Source: Pseudomonas viridiflava (lineage in GTDB: Bacteria > Pseudomonadota > Gammaproteobacteria > Pseudomonadales > Pseudomonadaceae). Taken from it: a DNA stretch of 64,000 nucleotides. The stretch is taken from the NCBI RefSeq assembly GCF_900590755.1, contig NZ_UUOC01000034.1, forward strand, positions 43,626 to 107,625. Direction: 5' to 3'. The translations under genes and the position numbers were made by a program. This document shows positions 40,405-50,510 of the stretch, in pieces (positions within the stretch are counted from its first letter, which is position 1; each line of letters opens with the position of its first letter). The notes beneath the pieces are model-generated. The model was not told where the DNA came from. It did no database searches and worked only from the letters and a program-made list of their open reading frames with translations.

Positions 40405-42783
40405 CTAGAACAACCCCAACTGCCCACCAATCAAGGTGCTGAAGTCATCATCCACAAATGGCAGGATCGCCTCGGCAATGGGCTGCAATTGCCGGGTGAC
40501 GTAGTGGTCGTAATCAATCGCCGTGTGCTGTTTTTCCAGAGGTTCTGGCCCTGCCAGGGTGATCACGTAGCGGATCCAGCCACCGTTCTGATATTGCCTC
40601 GGCCGTCCCAGACTCAGATTGTGTTCGTCCGCCAGCCGTGCGGCGCGCACGTGGGGTGGCACGTTGCGCTCATAGTCATCCAGCCTGCGGCGCAGCCGCT
40701 TGCGGTAGATCAGCAGATCATCCAGCTCCCCCGCCAGGGTGCGGCGTACATAGTCGCGTACGTAATCCTGATAGGGCCGCCGATTGAAAATCCGTGAATA
40801 CAGCTCCTGCTGAAATTCCCGGGCCAGCGGCGACCAGTCGGTGCGGACCGTTTCCAGGCCCTTGTAGATCATCTCCTCCGAGCCATCAGCGCGTCTGACC
40901 AGCCCGGCATAGCGCTTCTTGCTGCCCTCTTCCGCGCCACGGATGGTCGGCATCAGAAAACGCCGGAAATGGGTCTCGAACTGCAATTCCAGCGCGCTGC
41001 TCAGGCCGTATTCCTCCTGCAGATGCCCTTGCCACCACTGATTGACCTGCTGCACCAAGGCACGGCCGATGCGCGCAGCATCTTCTTCGCTGTGCAGGCT
41101 TTTGAGCCAGACGAACGTGGAGTCGGTGTCGCCGTAGATCACCGTGTAACCCTGAGCCTCGATGAGCTGCCGGGTTCGGCGCATGATTTCGTGGCCACGC
41201 AAGGTGATCGATGACGCCAGACGCGTATCGAAAAACCGACACCCGCTGGAACCCAGCACACCGTAGAACGCATTCATGATGATTTTCAGCGCCTGAGACA
41301 AGGGCTGGTTATTTTCCCGCTTGGCCGTTTCCCGCCCCTGCCAGACCCGCTCGACGATCGCGGGCAGGCAATGCCGGTTTCTGGAGAACCGCGCACCGCG
41401 AAAGCCCGGCACCGAGTCTTCATCCGAAGGATGACGCAGGCCTTCCACCAAGCCCACAGGGTCGATCAGAAAAGTGCGAATGATCGACGGGTACAGGCTT
41501 TTATAGTCCAGGACCAGCACCGACTCATACAGGCCCGGCTGGGAATCCATGACGAAACCACCGGGGCTGGCCTCGGGCATGCGCTCGCCCAGATTGGGCG
41601 CGACAAAGCCCTGTCGATGCATCAGCGGAATGTACAAATGGCAGAACGCGGCCACCGACCCGCCACTGCGATCCGCCGGCAAGCCGGTCACCGTGGCGCG
41701 TTCAAGGAGGAAGGTCAGCAGTTCGGTCTTTGCAAAGATCCGCGTCACCAGCTCGCAATCCTTGAGGTTGTAGCGCGCCAAAGCGGGCTTGTCCTCGGCG
41801 AACATGCGATTGATCTCGTCCATGCGCTGGTAAGGAGTATCAATGGCCTTGCCTTCGCCGAGCAGGGTCTGGGCGACATTCTCCAGGCTGAACGAGGGGA
41901 AGCTCCAGGTCGCAGAGCGCAGCCCTTCGATGCCATCGATGATCAAACGCCCGCTGGCATCGGCAAAGAAATGATTATTGCGCGAACCATGCTCGCGCCA
42001 CCCCATCGCCTCCCCACCACGGCCCAGGCGTAACGGGACTTGCAGTCGCTGCGCGTGCTCATGCAGGACCCGCAAGTCGAACTGCACCACGTTCCAGCCG
42101 ATGATCGCATCCGGGTCATGACGCTCCAGCCACTGATTCAACCGCTCCAGCAGCAGTTTGCGGGTCTCGCAGTACTCCAGCTGGAAGTCCAGCTGGTTGT
42201 CATCGCCATTGGGCGGGCCCAGCATATACACCTGCCGCTCGCCGCAACCTTCCAGCGCGATGGAGTACAAATCGCCTTTTTCAGTGGTTTCGATGTCCAG
42301 CGATACCAGCCGCAGCTTCGGACGGTAGTTGTCGGCGGGCTTGATCTGCGCATTGCACAAGGTGCCGTTGGCGTCCGGCACCCCGCTGAATTGCACCGGT
42401 GCGGTGATGAAGCGCTCCATGAGGTAGCGCTCTGGCGGGCGGATATCGGCCTCATAGACATCGACACCGCCCTTGCGCAGCGCCTTCTCCAGATTCATCA
42501 ACTGGCGATGCTGCTGGCAGTAAACCCCAAGCACCGGACGATGGCGGAAGTCACACAGGCCCAATTCCCGCAGTTCAACGCCGGATTCGCTGCGCAACAC
42601 CGCTTCGGCGCGGGCGCGCTGCTCGGCAGGAATGAACGCCACGGACGGCTGTACAGGCAAGCGAATGTGCCTGGGACCGTTGTCGGTCGCCAGCCAGAAT
42701 TCGACTTCGGTGCCAGCCGGCGTATCGCGCCAATGCCGACTCAGGATAAAGCCCTGCTGTACATCCACCACCGCAAACCTCAA
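40405..42783 (-). CDS. polB: DNA polymerase II (family B)
   Basis: A 792-residue B-family polymerase, close to the usual size (about 785). The proofreading exonuclease begins with [19 protein letters not shown] (Exo I Asp and Glu). The polymerase palm has [19 protein letters not shown] (motif A), [20 protein letters not shown] (motif B) and [16 protein letters not shown] (motif C). It rescues stalled forks and bypasses some lesions. I looked for a LexA box in the 140 bases upstream and did not see one, unlike E. coli polB, so induction by damage is uncertain here. Confidence 0.95.
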   Translation of the reverse strand: MRFAVVDVQQGFILSRHWRDTPAGTEVEFWLATDNGPRHIRLPVQPSVAFIPAEQRARAEAVLRSESGVELRELGLCDFRHRPVLGVYCQQHRQLMNLEKALRKGGVDVYEADIRPPERYLMERFITAPVQFSGVPDANGTLCNAQIKPADNYRPKLRLVSLDIETTEKGDLYSIALEGCGERQVYMLGPPNGDDNQLDFQLEYCETRKLLLERLNQWLERHDPDAIIGWNVVQFDLRVLHEHAQRLQVPLRLGRGGEAMGWREHGSRNNHFFADASGRLIIDGIEGLRSATWSFPSFSLENVAQTLLGEGKAIDTPYQRMDEINRMFAEDKPALARYNLKDCELVTRIFAKTELLTFLLERATVTGLPADRSGGSVAAFCHLYIPLMHRQGFVAPNLGERMPEASPGGFVMDSQPGLYESVLVLDYKSLYPSIIRTFLIDPVGLVEGLRHPSDEDSVPGFRGARFSRNRHCLPAIVERVWQGRETAKRENNQPLSQALKIIMNAFYGVLGSSGCRFFDTRLASSITLRGHEIMRRTRQLIEAQGYTVIYGDTDSTFVWLKSLHSEEDAARIGRALVQQVNQWWQGHLQEEYGLSSALELQFETHFRRFLMPTIRGAEEGSKKRYAGLVRRADGSEEMIYKGLETVRTDWSPLAREFQQELYSRIFNRRPYQDYVRDYVRRTLAGELDDLLIYRKRLRRRLDDYERNVPPHVRAARLADEHNLSLGRPRQYQNGGWIRYVITLAGPEPLEKQHTAIDYDHYVTRQLQPIAEAILPFVDDDFSTLIGGQLGLF

Positions 42784-42923
42784 AACCGGATTTCAAGGCG
42801 CAATTCTACGTGGCATTGGCCTCCGCGCGCAGGTTGTGGCGCGCTCAACGGCGAGATAGTCTGCTCGGCACGTAACTCACCATGTAACTCAGCACCATTA
42901 ATCTGCAACATCAAGGGCATGCC

Positions 42924-43391
42924 ATGTCAGCAGACGCGCGCTTCAACCTGATCGCCACGCAACTGGGTTACAGCTTTGAGGGCGAAATCAAGATCGGCGG
43001 CAATTACGTTCCACTGGTCCGAAATGGCAATGAGATCTACATCAGCGGGCAGATTCCACGGGTGGGCGACACGGTCGTGGTGACCGGGCGCGCTGGCGCT
43101 GACGCAACCCTGGCGCAAGCGCAACTGGCCGCAAAAGTCTGCGCTATGCGGGCTCTGGCCCTGCTTCAAAGCAGCGTCGGCTCGCTGGACGAAATCAAGC
43201 GTCTGCTGCGCATGAATCTGTTTGTGCAATGCGCAGCCGATTTCACCCAGCAAAGCGAAGTCGCCGATGGGGCATCCGAAGTGGTGTTCTTTGTATTGGG
43301 CGAAGCCGGTGCCCACACCCGCAGTTCGATTGGCGTCTACCAATTGCCCAAGAACGCCACAGTTGAACTGGACTTGATTGCCGTCGTTTAA
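42924..43391 (+). CDS. RidA/YjgF/YER057c family protein
   Basis: A 155-residue member of the Rid family. Typical elements are NGNEIYISGQIPRVGDTVV and the helix around ACAMRALALLQSSVGSLDEIK (here KVCAMRALALLQSS). This longer form with an N-terminal extension is one of several Rid subfamilies; the canonical 2-aminoacrylate deaminase Arg (position equivalent to RidA Arg105) is not clearly present, so the biochemical role is open. It starts 140 bases from the divergent polB gene and is followed by an acetyltransferase gene 32 bases on. Confidence 0.85.
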   Translation: MSADARFNLIATQLGYSFEGEIKIGGNYVPLVRNGNEIYISGQIPRVGDTVVVTGRAGADATLAQAQLAAKVCAMRALALLQSSVGSLDEIKRLLRMNLFVQCAADFTQQSEVADGASEVVFFVLGEAGAHTRSSIGVYQLPKNATVELDLIAVV

Positions 43392-43423
43392 CGGCGTTAG
43401 CATCACCAAGGATGAATCAGCAA

Positions 43424-43945
43424 ATGAGCAGTAGCATCGAACGTCTGCAACCCCGGCATGCGGCAGCCTATCGCGCACTGATGCTGGAGGGTTATACCTT
43501 GCACCCCGAGGCGTTTACGTCGTCCACCGGTGAGCGGGCCGCCCTGCCGCTGTCGTGGTGGGAAGCGCGGCTGGATGATAAAGACGATGCACTTGAAGTG
43601 GTGCTGGCGATCACCGATCAGCAAACGATTCTTGGCGTGGTGGGCCTGGCATTCAATAACCGGGAAAAAGCCCGGCACAAGGTCTCGCTATTCGGCATGT
43701 ACGTCCCGCAAAACCAACAGCACAAAGGCTTTGGCCGCCAGCTGGTGCACGCTGCGCTAAACCACGCGAGCCTGCGGCCTCATGCGTCACTGATCCAGCT
43801 GACCGTCAGTGAACACAACACGGCAGCGCTGCGGCTCTACGAGCAGAGCGGGTTTACAGTCTTTGGTCTTGAACCACTGGCGGTAGCGATTGATGACGGG
43901 TTCATCTCCAAAGTCCACATGTGGCGGCTGCTCTCCACTACCTGA
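43424..43945 (+). CDS. GNAT family N-acetyltransferase
   Basis: A 173-residue acetyltransferase with the acetyl-CoA-binding core at about residues 80-150 (LFGMYVPQNQQHKGFGRQLV is motif A with Q-x-x-G-x-G-form sequence, then LTVSEHNTAALRLYEQSGF). The substrate is unknown. The ATG at 43424 follows AAGGA, preferred to the ATG at 43412, which immediately abuts it. Its 3' end overlaps by about 109 bases the 3' end of the oppositely oriented AraC-type gene, which is unusual in this compact but orderly genome. Confidence 0.83.
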   Translation: MSSSIERLQPRHAAAYRALMLEGYTLHPEAFTSSTGERAALPLSWWEARLDDKDDALEVVLAITDQQTILGVVGLAFNNREKARHKVSLFGMYVPQNQQHKGFGRQLVHAALNHASLRPHASLIQLTVSEHNTAALRLYEQSGFTVFGLEPLAVAIDDGFISKVHMWRLLSTT

Positions 43946-44379
43946 AAACGCAACGCTGCCGCCTGGCGCTCCAGACCGCGCCATGAGGCCGGGTTGGTTC
44001 CTTCGGTTTTACTGAACATGTGCGAGAAATGGGCCTGATCGCAGAACCCGCATTCCGCGCTGATTTGCGTCAGGGTCAAGGGTGAGTTTCTGATCAGCTC
44101 TTTCGCCTGGTCAATGCGCTGCTGACGAATCCAGTTCTGGGGCGAAATACCCAGGCTGCGCTTGAACGCTCGTGAAAAATGGCTGCGGGTCAATGCACAG
44201 GCTTGCGCCAGCATCGGCACAGAGATCTTCTTGCCCAGGTCGGACTTGATCATCTGCTGGACGCGTTCCAGCCGCCAGAGCGCCAGACCGCCGACCACTG
44301 TTGCCCGATTATTGAGGTTTAGCGCCTGATTCGCTGGCTGATCATCACGTTCGGCCTGCTCGCTGAGTTGTTTTTCCAT
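43837..44379 (-). CDS. AraC family transcriptional regulator (DNA-binding domain only)
   Basis: A 180-residue AraC/XylS-type regulator without a sensory N-terminal domain. The two HTH units lie at residues about 50-150: VPMLAQACALTRSHFSRAFK, LGISPQNWIRQQRIDQAKEL, LTQISAECGFCDQAHFSHMF. The ATG at 44379 is used, with AGGGTT just before it; an upstream in-frame start at 44496 has no support. The last 36 residues are encoded opposite the acetyltransferase gene's 3' end, so that tail may be non-essential. Its targets are unknown. Confidence 0.78.
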   Translation of the reverse strand: MEKQLSEQAERDDQPANQALNLNNRATVVGGLALWRLERVQQMIKSDLGKKISVPMLAQACALTRSHFSRAFKRSLGISPQNWIRQQRIDQAKELIRNSPLTLTQISAECGFCDQAHFSHMFSKTEGTNPASWRGLERQAAALRFQVVESSRHMWTLEMNPSSIATASGSRPKTVNPLCS

Positions 44380-44514
44380 AACCCTGAACCTTGCGAAAAT
44401 TCCATGACTCATCTTCGCAGGCATGATTTTGCAAACAACCCTCGCGGGGGGATCAGGACGGCCAATGCAGTGCGTAATAGCGACAAGCAACCGCAAGGAT
44501 CGATCTGAACGCGA

Positions 44515-45465
44515 TCAGCCAAATTGCTGACGGTATTGACTGGGCGTGAGGCCGAGCCTGTCGCTGAACAAGGTGCGCATGTAGCGCACACTGCCGAAAC
44601 CGCTGCGATGGGCCACCGTCTTGAGCGGCAGCGTGCTGGTTTCCAGCAGATTGCGCGCCCGATCCAGACGGGCGTTCTGGATGAATTCCATAGGCGTCAT
44701 GCTCACTTCGCGGCTGAACACCCGGGCAAAATGCCGCGGACTCATGGCCGCCATGCTGGCCATGCGCTCGATGCTGAACTCCTCTTCCAGATGCTCCAGC
44801 AGATAGTTCTGCACCTTGGTAATCGGGGTTTCGTGGGTTGCAACGGTCGCGATCAAAGGACTGAACTGCGCCTGACCACCCTGGCGCTTCATGACCACCA
44901 ACAGCACCTTGGCAACATCCAGGGCAACCTTGCGACCATGGTCCAGTTCAACCATGGCCAGCGCCAGGTCAATGCCAGCGGTAACGCCTCCCGAAGTGAC
45001 CAGCCGACGATCCTTGATGTAGATCTGATCGGTGGTGACTTGCGCCTGGGGAAAGCCGTTAATCAGGCGATCGGTGTAATGCCAGTGCGTCGTGACCTGA
45101 TGGCCATTGAGCAAACCGGCCTTGCCGAGAATGAAGGCGCCGGTGCAGATGGAACCGTAGATACCCGGACCCTGGGCAATATCCTGAAGCCAGGACCAGA
45201 GCTGCGGGTGGTTATCGTTATACGACCCCGGCCCGCCAGGCACCAGCACCACATCATAATCCTTGCTGGCCGTGGCAACGCAGAGGTCAGGCTGCACCGA
45301 AACCCCATTGGACGCGCGTACCGGGCTGCTCTGAGTACCAATCGTTGAAAGCTGATAGTGCCTGGCCGCATCGAGAAAACGATTGGCAATGGAAAACACC
45401 TCCATCGGCCCGGCCATATCGAGCAGAAGGAAATCGGGGAACAGAATGATTGCTACGGTCTTCAT
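44515..45465 (-). CDS. GlxA family transcriptional regulator (DJ-1/PfpI plus AraC HTH)
   Basis: A 316-residue regulator with an N-terminal DJ-1/PfpI amidase-like domain (residues 1-180, starting MKTVAIILFPDFLLLDMAGP, with nucleophile-elbow-like YGSICTGAFILGKAGLLNG) and a C-terminal AraC domain (residues about 215-315: ERMASMAAMSPRHFARVFSR and LKTVAHRSGFGSVRYMRTLF). Such regulators often control carnitine, glycine-betaine or arginine catabolism genes; no such gene is adjacent. It lies upstream of the short AraC gene on the same strand with 135 bases between. Confidence 0.9.
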   Translation of the reverse strand: MKTVAIILFPDFLLLDMAGPMEVFSIANRFLDAARHYQLSTIGTQSSPVRASNGVSVQPDLCVATASKDYDVVLVPGGPGSYNDNHPQLWSWLQDIAQGPGIYGSICTGAFILGKAGLLNGHQVTTHWHYTDRLINGFPQAQVTTDQIYIKDRRLVTSGGVTAGIDLALAMVELDHGRKVALDVAKVLLVVMKRQGGQAQFSPLIATVATHETPITKVQNYLLEHLEEEFSIERMASMAAMSPRHFARVFSREVSMTPMEFIQNARLDRARNLLETSTLPLKTVAHRSGFGSVRYMRTLFSDRLGLTPSQYRQQFG

Positions 45466-45585
45466 GGGTTAAGCGTCGCCAGAATCGGAGTCAAAGCAGT
45501 CAGGGTCACGGCTCGGCTCAGGGGGTAGCGAACTCGTGACCGGAGGGATTGTACCGATTTGTACGGCGTAATCTGACTCAATTCA

Positions 45586-45682
45586 CTGTAGGAGCTGCCG
45601 CAGGCTGCGAATTGCGGTTTGCCTGATCCGATCGGGCGACCTTCGCATTCGCGACCGTCATAACCTCCGATTGCTCCTACAG
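45586..45682. repeat. Degenerate REPIN (CTGTAGGAGCTGCCGCAGGC family)
   Basis: A 97-base imperfect palindrome from CTGTAGGAGCTGCCGCAGGC to TGCTCCTACAG, whose right arm has diverged strongly. It lies between the 5' end of the GlxA-type gene and the 3' end of the DUF4174 gene. Confidence 0.65.
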
Positions 45683-45710
45683 GTTATGCGTGTTTCAAGG
45701 CGCAGGGACC

Positions 45711-46250
45711 TCAATCCTCCAACGCTTTCGGAGCCCCCTTCACTGCCTTGCCGCCTTTCTCCGTCTTGCCGGGTTTGGCCTCGGGCTCGGGAGCCGCCGG
45801 TGCCGCTGGCGCTGCTGCGGTTTTTTCCTGAGCGGGCAGTTGATCAACCGCGCTGAACAAGTCTTTCACCCCGATAGGCCCGAGCTGGTCGAGCTTTTTC
45901 TCGCCGTCCTTGCCAACCAGAATCACCTTGGTACCGGTGCTCGCCCCCAGCTTCAATTCACGAATCAGCGCCATGGTGGCCTGCGCATCGAGGTTTTTGC
46001 CGTCGCGCTGGCCAATGGTATTGACCACGGTGTACAGCACCATGTCCCGCTCGGCGAAGCCCTTCTTGTTATCCGGCTCTTTGAGTGCCTTCTGCAGATT
46101 GACCAGAGTCGGATCCACAGTACTGGGGGCAATGACGATCAACGGCCTGGCTTTGCCGCGATCCTGATTCAGCGGGCTGTCACTGTCGGCTGCGAACAGC
46201 GGGCTCGCGGCGGCCAGCAGTGTGGCAATGGTCAACGACCGGATAAACAT
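45711..46250 (-). CDS. DUF4174 domain-containing exported protein
   Basis: A 179-residue protein. Signal peptide MFIRSLTIATLLAAASPLFA (cleavage near residue 20) is followed by the DUF4174 domain (residues about 32-130, with RGKARPLIVIAPSTVDP, FAERDMVLYTVVNTIG and GTKVILVGKDGEKKL). The C-terminus is a Pro/Ala- then Lys/Gly-rich low-complexity tail (residues 134-179). AAGGAG stands six bases before the ATG. The domain's thioredoxin-like look suggests periplasmic redox or stress function, but this is unproven. Confidence 0.82.
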   Translation of the reverse strand: MFIRSLTIATLLAAASPLFAADSDSPLNQDRGKARPLIVIAPSTVDPTLVNLQKALKEPDNKKGFAERDMVLYTVVNTIGQRDGKNLDAQATMALIRELKLGASTGTKVILVGKDGEKKLDQLGPIGVKDLFSAVDQLPAQEKTAAAPAAPAAPEPEAKPGKTEKGGKAVKGAPKALED

Positions 46251-46336
46251 AAAGGGCTCCTTCAAACTGGTTCGAGTTTTCGACGCCGTATTCGCTGTTT
46301 TGTTCTAACTGGTATAGCTCAATACCTGCTGGCAAG

Positions 46337-46660
46337 TCATCGTGAAGTCGAGACCAGCTTCAACCCGACAATGCCCGCCAGAATCAACAGAAAACACAGG
46401 ATTCGCAACAGGCTGCGGTCCTCCCCGAGAAACAGCATCCCATAGATGGCCGTACCCACCGCGCCGATGCCGACCCATACCGCATAAGCCGTACCGACTG
46501 GAATCGTGCGGGTTGCCAGGGACAGCAGGTACATGCTCAAACAGATAAACAGGCCACAGAACAGGCTGGGCAACAGGCGCGTGAAGCCGTCAGTACGGGG
46601 CATGACGGCTGCATAAATGATTTCACAGGCTCCCGCGAACAACAGAAACATCCAGCCCAT
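46337..46660 (-). CDS. Small multidrug resistance (SMR) family transporter, SugE/Gdx-like
   Basis: A 107-residue inner-membrane protein with four helices. The essential proton-coupling Glu13 lies in LFAGACEIIYAAVM, and PVGTAYAVWVGIGAVGTAIY resembles the guanidinium-exporter branch (Gdx) more than EmrE, though the WA pair after Glu13 in typical Gdx is YA here. It would export small cations as a dual-topology dimer. The ATG at 46660 has AAGGAT upstream, preferred to a TTG at 46663. I saw no guanidine riboswitch motif in the 195 bases upstream. Confidence 0.86.
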   Translation of the reverse strand: MGWMFLLFAGACEIIYAAVMPRTDGFTRLLPSLFCGLFICLSMYLLSLATRTIPVGTAYAVWVGIGAVGTAIYGMLFLGEDRSLLRILCFLLILAGIVGLKLVSTSR

Positions 46661-46855
46661 CAATCATCCTTAGCGTCGTGTGCAACTCAATATGCTTTAC
46701 AACATAGCGGCGCCAGAGCGCTGGATGCAAGGACGCTGAAACTCGGCAGGGCAAATTCCCACAAACAAAGACTGTATATCCATCCACATAAAACTTGCCG
46801 AAACCGGACAAGCCCCGCATGCTGTGCCTCATCCAAATCAAACCCGACGGTAACC

Positions 46856-48808
46856 ATGCGGCTGTTTCTGTGTGAAAAACCCTCCCAGGCAAAAGACATC
46901 GCTGCGGTCCTCGGCGCCAGCCGGCGTGGCGATGGTTGCTGGCTGGGGCCGAACGTCACAGTGACCTGGTGCATTGGCCATTTGCTGGAAACCGCCCCGC
47001 CCGACACCTACGATGCCCGCTACAAACGCTGGGTGCTTGCAGACCTTCCGATCATCCCGGAAAAGTGGAAGATGCTGGTCAAACCACGCACAGCCAGCCA
47101 GTTCAAGGCCGTGAAACGCCTGCTGGGTGAAGCCTCCGAACTGGTGATAGCCACCGACGCCGACCGAGAAGGCGAGATGATTGCCCGGGAGCTGGTGGAG
47201 CATTGCCGTTATCGCGGGCCGATTCAGCGCCTCTGGCTGTCGGCACTGGATGAGGCTTCGATCCGCAAGGCACTGAGCGCCCTTAAACCCGGCGCAGAAA
47301 CCTTCAGCCTGTATCACTCCGCCCTGGGCCGCTCCCGTGCGGACTGGTTGATCGGCATGAACATGAGCCGCCTGTTTACTTTGCTCGGTCGGCAATCGGG
47401 TTATCAGGGCGTGCTTCCGGTGGGTCGTGTGCAGACCCCAACCCTGCGGCTGGTGGTCGACCGGGATCGCAGCATCGCCGACTTTGTCCCGGTGCCCTTC
47501 TGGGCCATTGATGTGCAGTTGCTCCACGACGGCCAGCCCTTCATTGCCCAGTGGCGGGCCAACCCGGATGTCTGTGACGATCAGGATCGCTGCCTGAATC
47601 AATCGACCGCGCAGCAGGCGGCCGAAGCCATCCGCAACGCAGCCAGCGCAACCTTGATCAAGCTGCGCACTGAACGGGTTCGTGAAGTGGCGCCGCTACC
47701 TTTCGATCTGGGCACCCTGCAGGAAATCTGCTCGAAGAAGCTCGGCCTCGGCGCGCAGGAAACCCTCGACATTGCTCAGTCGCTGTACGAAACCCACAAA
47801 GTCATCACCTACCCGCGCAGTGATTGCGGTTATCTGCCCCTCAGCCAGCACGGCGATGCAGCGTCGATTATCGCCAGTCTGGGCCGGGCCGATCCGGCAT
47901 TGGGTGAACTGCTCAGGCATCTGGACCCGACACGCCGCTCCCGTGCCTGGAACGACGCAAAAGTCAGCGCGCACCACGGCATCATCCCTACGGGTGCAGG
48001 CAAGTCACTCGATCAACTGACGGGCAAGCCCCGTGCGGTCTACACCCTGATTCGGGCGCGCTATCTGGCGCAGTTTCTGCCCAGCCATGAGTTTGATAGA
48101 ACCCAGGCCGACTTCAACTGCGCCGGGGAGAACCTTCGGGCGGTGGGCAAGCAAATCGTCGAGCCCGGCTGGAAACGCGCATTACCTGAAGCACTGGCAC
48201 CGGCCAAAGGACGCGAAGCGCCTGCCCCGCAGCCCTTGCCAATGCTGGTGCAAGGCTGCGAATGCAAGGTAGGCAACGTGGCCCTCAAAGACCTGTGGAC
48301 ACAACCGCCCAAACCTTACACCGAAGGCGACTTGATCAAGGCGATGAAAAACGTTGCGAAACTGGTGCAGGACCCAGTGCTCAAACAGAAACTCAAGGAC
48401 ACCACCGGGATCGGCACCGAGGCTACCCGCGCGGGCATCATTCAGGGTTTGCTGGATCGCGGTTACCTGATCAAGAACGGCAAAGCCCTGGCTGCCACCC
48501 CCGCGGCGTTCAGCCTGATCGACGCCGTGCCACGGGCGATTGCCGATCCGGGTACCACCGCAATCTGGGAGCAGGCACTGGACATGGTGCAGAGTGGCGA
48601 AATGAGTCTGGAGGAGTTTGTCGCCAAGCAGGCCGCCTGGATGAGCAAGCAGGTCAGCCGTTGCTCAGGTTTGCGCCTGACCATCAGCGGCCCGGCGAGC
48701 CCGGCTGCGGGCGCGCCCTGGAAAAAGGGACGCAAGACCGGCAAACGAAAAACCGCTGGCACCCCAGGCAAGACCCGGCGTACAACGAAGGCTGCAAGCA
48801 CACTTTGA
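46856..48808 (+). CDS. topB: DNA topoisomerase III
   Basis: A 650-residue type IA topoisomerase that decatenates DNA via single-strand passage. The Toprim domain (residues 1-135) starts MRLFLCEKPSQAKDIAAVLG, with acidic residues in ATDADREGEMIARELVEHC. The catalytic Tyr lies in VITYPRSDCGYLP near residue 322. HGIIPTG and DTTGIGTEATRAGIIQGLLD close the core. The tail (residues about 610-650) is Lys/Arg-rich (KKGRKTGKRKTAGTPGKTRR), useful for DNA binding, without zinc ribbons. Start choice agrees with the family start. Confidence 0.95.
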   Translation: MRLFLCEKPSQAKDIAAVLGASRRGDGCWLGPNVTVTWCIGHLLETAPPDTYDARYKRWVLADLPIIPEKWKMLVKPRTASQFKAVKRLLGEASELVIATDADREGEMIARELVEHCRYRGPIQRLWLSALDEASIRKALSALKPGAETFSLYHSALGRSRADWLIGMNMSRLFTLLGRQSGYQGVLPVGRVQTPTLRLVVDRDRSIADFVPVPFWAIDVQLLHDGQPFIAQWRANPDVCDDQDRCLNQSTAQQAAEAIRNAASATLIKLRTERVREVAPLPFDLGTLQEICSKKLGLGAQETLDIAQSLYETHKVITYPRSDCGYLPLSQHGDAASIIASLGRADPALGELLRHLDPTRRSRAWNDAKVSAHHGIIPTGAGKSLDQLTGKPRAVYTLIRARYLAQFLPSHEFDRTQADFNCAGENLRAVGKQIVEPGWKRALPEALAPAKGREAPAPQPLPMLVQGCECKVGNVALKDLWTQPPKPYTEGDLIKAMKNVAKLVQDPVLKQKLKDTTGIGTEATRAGIIQGLLDRGYLIKNGKALAATPAAFSLIDAVPRAIADPGTTAIWEQALDMVQSGEMSLEEFVAKQAAWMSKQVSRCSGLRLTISGPASPAAGAPWKKGRKTGKRKTAGTPGKTRRTTKAASTL

Positions 48809-49109
48809 TCGGGAGTAGCATGCTGCTGTAACCAGCCAATAACGCGCAGTTGACGCTGAATTGAATCACCGGTTGAATGGCCCGCTCGGTCAATTCAGCC
48901 GTTTGTCAAAACCCGAACATGGAGGATATCGAGTCAAAGGCTTTTGTCGGCGAGTTCTACATCGTGGTGCTGGCTTAGCGCCCCCCGATGAAGTTGCCGC
49001 GACGCTTGCCCGGAGCGACCGCTGTGGCTCTATCCACGGTTGCTCGGGGTTTAAATATCAAATGCGTCAGCGCCCGTTTGGCCTGACGGCATTTTTCAAG
49101 GAATTCAGA
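48809..49109. other. Intergenic gap without recognised feature
   Basis: 301 bases between topB and the ppnN-like gene. I see no REP element, no convincing small gene and no clear terminator. The ppnN promoter should lie here; the AT-rich stretch GGGTTTAAATATCAAATGCG near 49048 is a weak candidate region. Confidence 0.6.
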
Positions 49110-50483
49110 ATGTCTCAACGCCAGGTCATCAATGCTTCGGTCAGCCCGAAGGGTAGTCTCGAAACACTTTCCCAACGTGAAGTACAACAACTCAGCGCCG
49201 CCGGTTCCGGCAGCATCTATACCCTCTTTCGGCAGTGCGCCCTGGCGATTCTCAATACCGGCGCCCATGTCGACAACGCCAAAACCATTCTTGAGGCGTA
49301 CGAAAGCTTTGAAGTGCGTATCCATCAGCAGGATCGCGGAGTCCGCCTGGAACTGCTGAATGCTCCTGCCGATGCGTTCGTTGACGGAGAAATGATTGCC
49401 AGTACCCGTGAGATGCTGTTCAGCGCCCTGCGCGACATTGTCTACACCGAAAGCGAGCTGGACAGCCAGCGCATCGATCTGGAAAGCTCTCAGGGCATCA
49501 CCGACTACGTTTTCCACCTGTTGCGCAACGCGCGCACCTTGCGCCCGGGCCTTGAGCCGAAGATGGTGGTGTGCTGGGGCGGCCACTCGATCAATACCGA
49601 AGAATACAAATACACCAAGAAAGTCGGCCATGAACTGGGCTTGCGCAGCCTGGACATCTGCACCGGTTGTGGCCCAGGTGTCATGAAAGGCCCGATGAAG
49701 GGCGCGACCATTGCTCACGCCAAACAGCGCATCAACGCCGGCCGTTATCTGGGTCTGACCGAGCCGGGCATCATTGCCGCCGAGGCGCCAAACCCTATCG
49801 TCAATGAGCTGGTGATTCTGCCCGACATTGAAAAGCGCCTTGAGGCATTTGTGCGTGTGGGCCATGGCATCATCATTTTCCCCGGTGGTGCGGGCACGGC
49901 TGAGGAGTTCCTGTATCTGCTGGGTATCCTGATGCATCCGGATAACCACGAGCTGCCCTTCCCGGTCATTCTTACCGGCCCGAAAAGCGCGGCGCCGTAT
50001 CTGCAACAGCTGCATGCCTTCGTCGGCGCAACCCTGGGCGATGCGGCCTACAAGCACTACAAGATCATCATTGATGATCCGACAGAAGTAGCCCGGGAAA
50101 TGACCGCAGGGCTCAAGACCGTCAAACAGTTCCGCCGGGAGCGCAATGACGCGTTTCACTTCAACTGGCTGCTCAAGATCGACGAAGGCTTCCAGCGCCC
50201 GTTCGACCCTACCCACGAGAACATGGCGAGCCTGCAATTGAGCCGTTCCTTGCCGCCTCACCAATTGGCCGCCAACCTGCGCCGGGCGTTTTCCGGCATC
50301 GTGGCTGGCAACGTGAAAGACAAAGGCATCCGCCTGATCGAAGAGCACGGTCCTTACGAGATCCACGGGGATACCGAAATCATGCAGCCTCTGGACCGAC
50401 TGCTGCATGCCTTCGTTGAACAGCACCGCATGAAACTTCCCGGCGGCGCGGCTTATGTGCCGTGTTATCGAGTGGTGAAATAA
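49110..50483 (+). CDS. ppnN: Nucleotide 5'-monophosphate nucleosidase (PpnN/YgdH type)
   Basis: A 457-residue LOG-family enzyme that hydrolyses nucleoside 5'-monophosphates to base and ribose 5-phosphate, part of nucleotide recycling and the (p)ppGpp response in E. coli. The N-terminal domain (residues 1-140) precedes the lysine-decarboxylase-like core with ICTGCGPGVMKGPMKGATIA and the catalytic PGGxGTxxE motif (IIIFPGGAGTAEEFLYLLG) near residues 245-265. A C-terminal domain follows. The ATG at 49110 has AAGGAA eight bases upstream; longer reading lacks support. Confidence 0.92.
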   Translation: MSQRQVINASVSPKGSLETLSQREVQQLSAAGSGSIYTLFRQCALAILNTGAHVDNAKTILEAYESFEVRIHQQDRGVRLELLNAPADAFVDGEMIASTREMLFSALRDIVYTESELDSQRIDLESSQGITDYVFHLLRNARTLRPGLEPKMVVCWGGHSINTEEYKYTKKVGHELGLRSLDICTGCGPGVMKGPMKGATIAHAKQRINAGRYLGLTEPGIIAAEAPNPIVNELVILPDIEKRLEAFVRVGHGIIIFPGGAGTAEEFLYLLGILMHPDNHELPFPVILTGPKSAAPYLQQLHAFVGATLGDAAYKHYKIIIDDPTEVAREMTAGLKTVKQFRRERNDAFHFNWLLKIDEGFQRPFDPTHENMASLQLSRSLPPHQLAANLRRAFSGIVAGNVKDKGIRLIEEHGPYEIHGDTEIMQPLDRLLHAFVEQHRMKLPGGAAYVPCYRVVK

Positions 50484-50510
50484 CCACCGAATGGTTGCGG
50501 GAGACGCACT

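Noticed and set aside
42784..42923. LexA box before polB
   Set aside because: I searched for CTG-N10-CAG in the gap between polB and the RidA gene on both strands and found no acceptable match.
46661..46855. Guanidine riboswitch before the SMR exporter
   Set aside because: No paired hairpins with ACGR loops or other guanidine-riboswitch hallmarks were visible.
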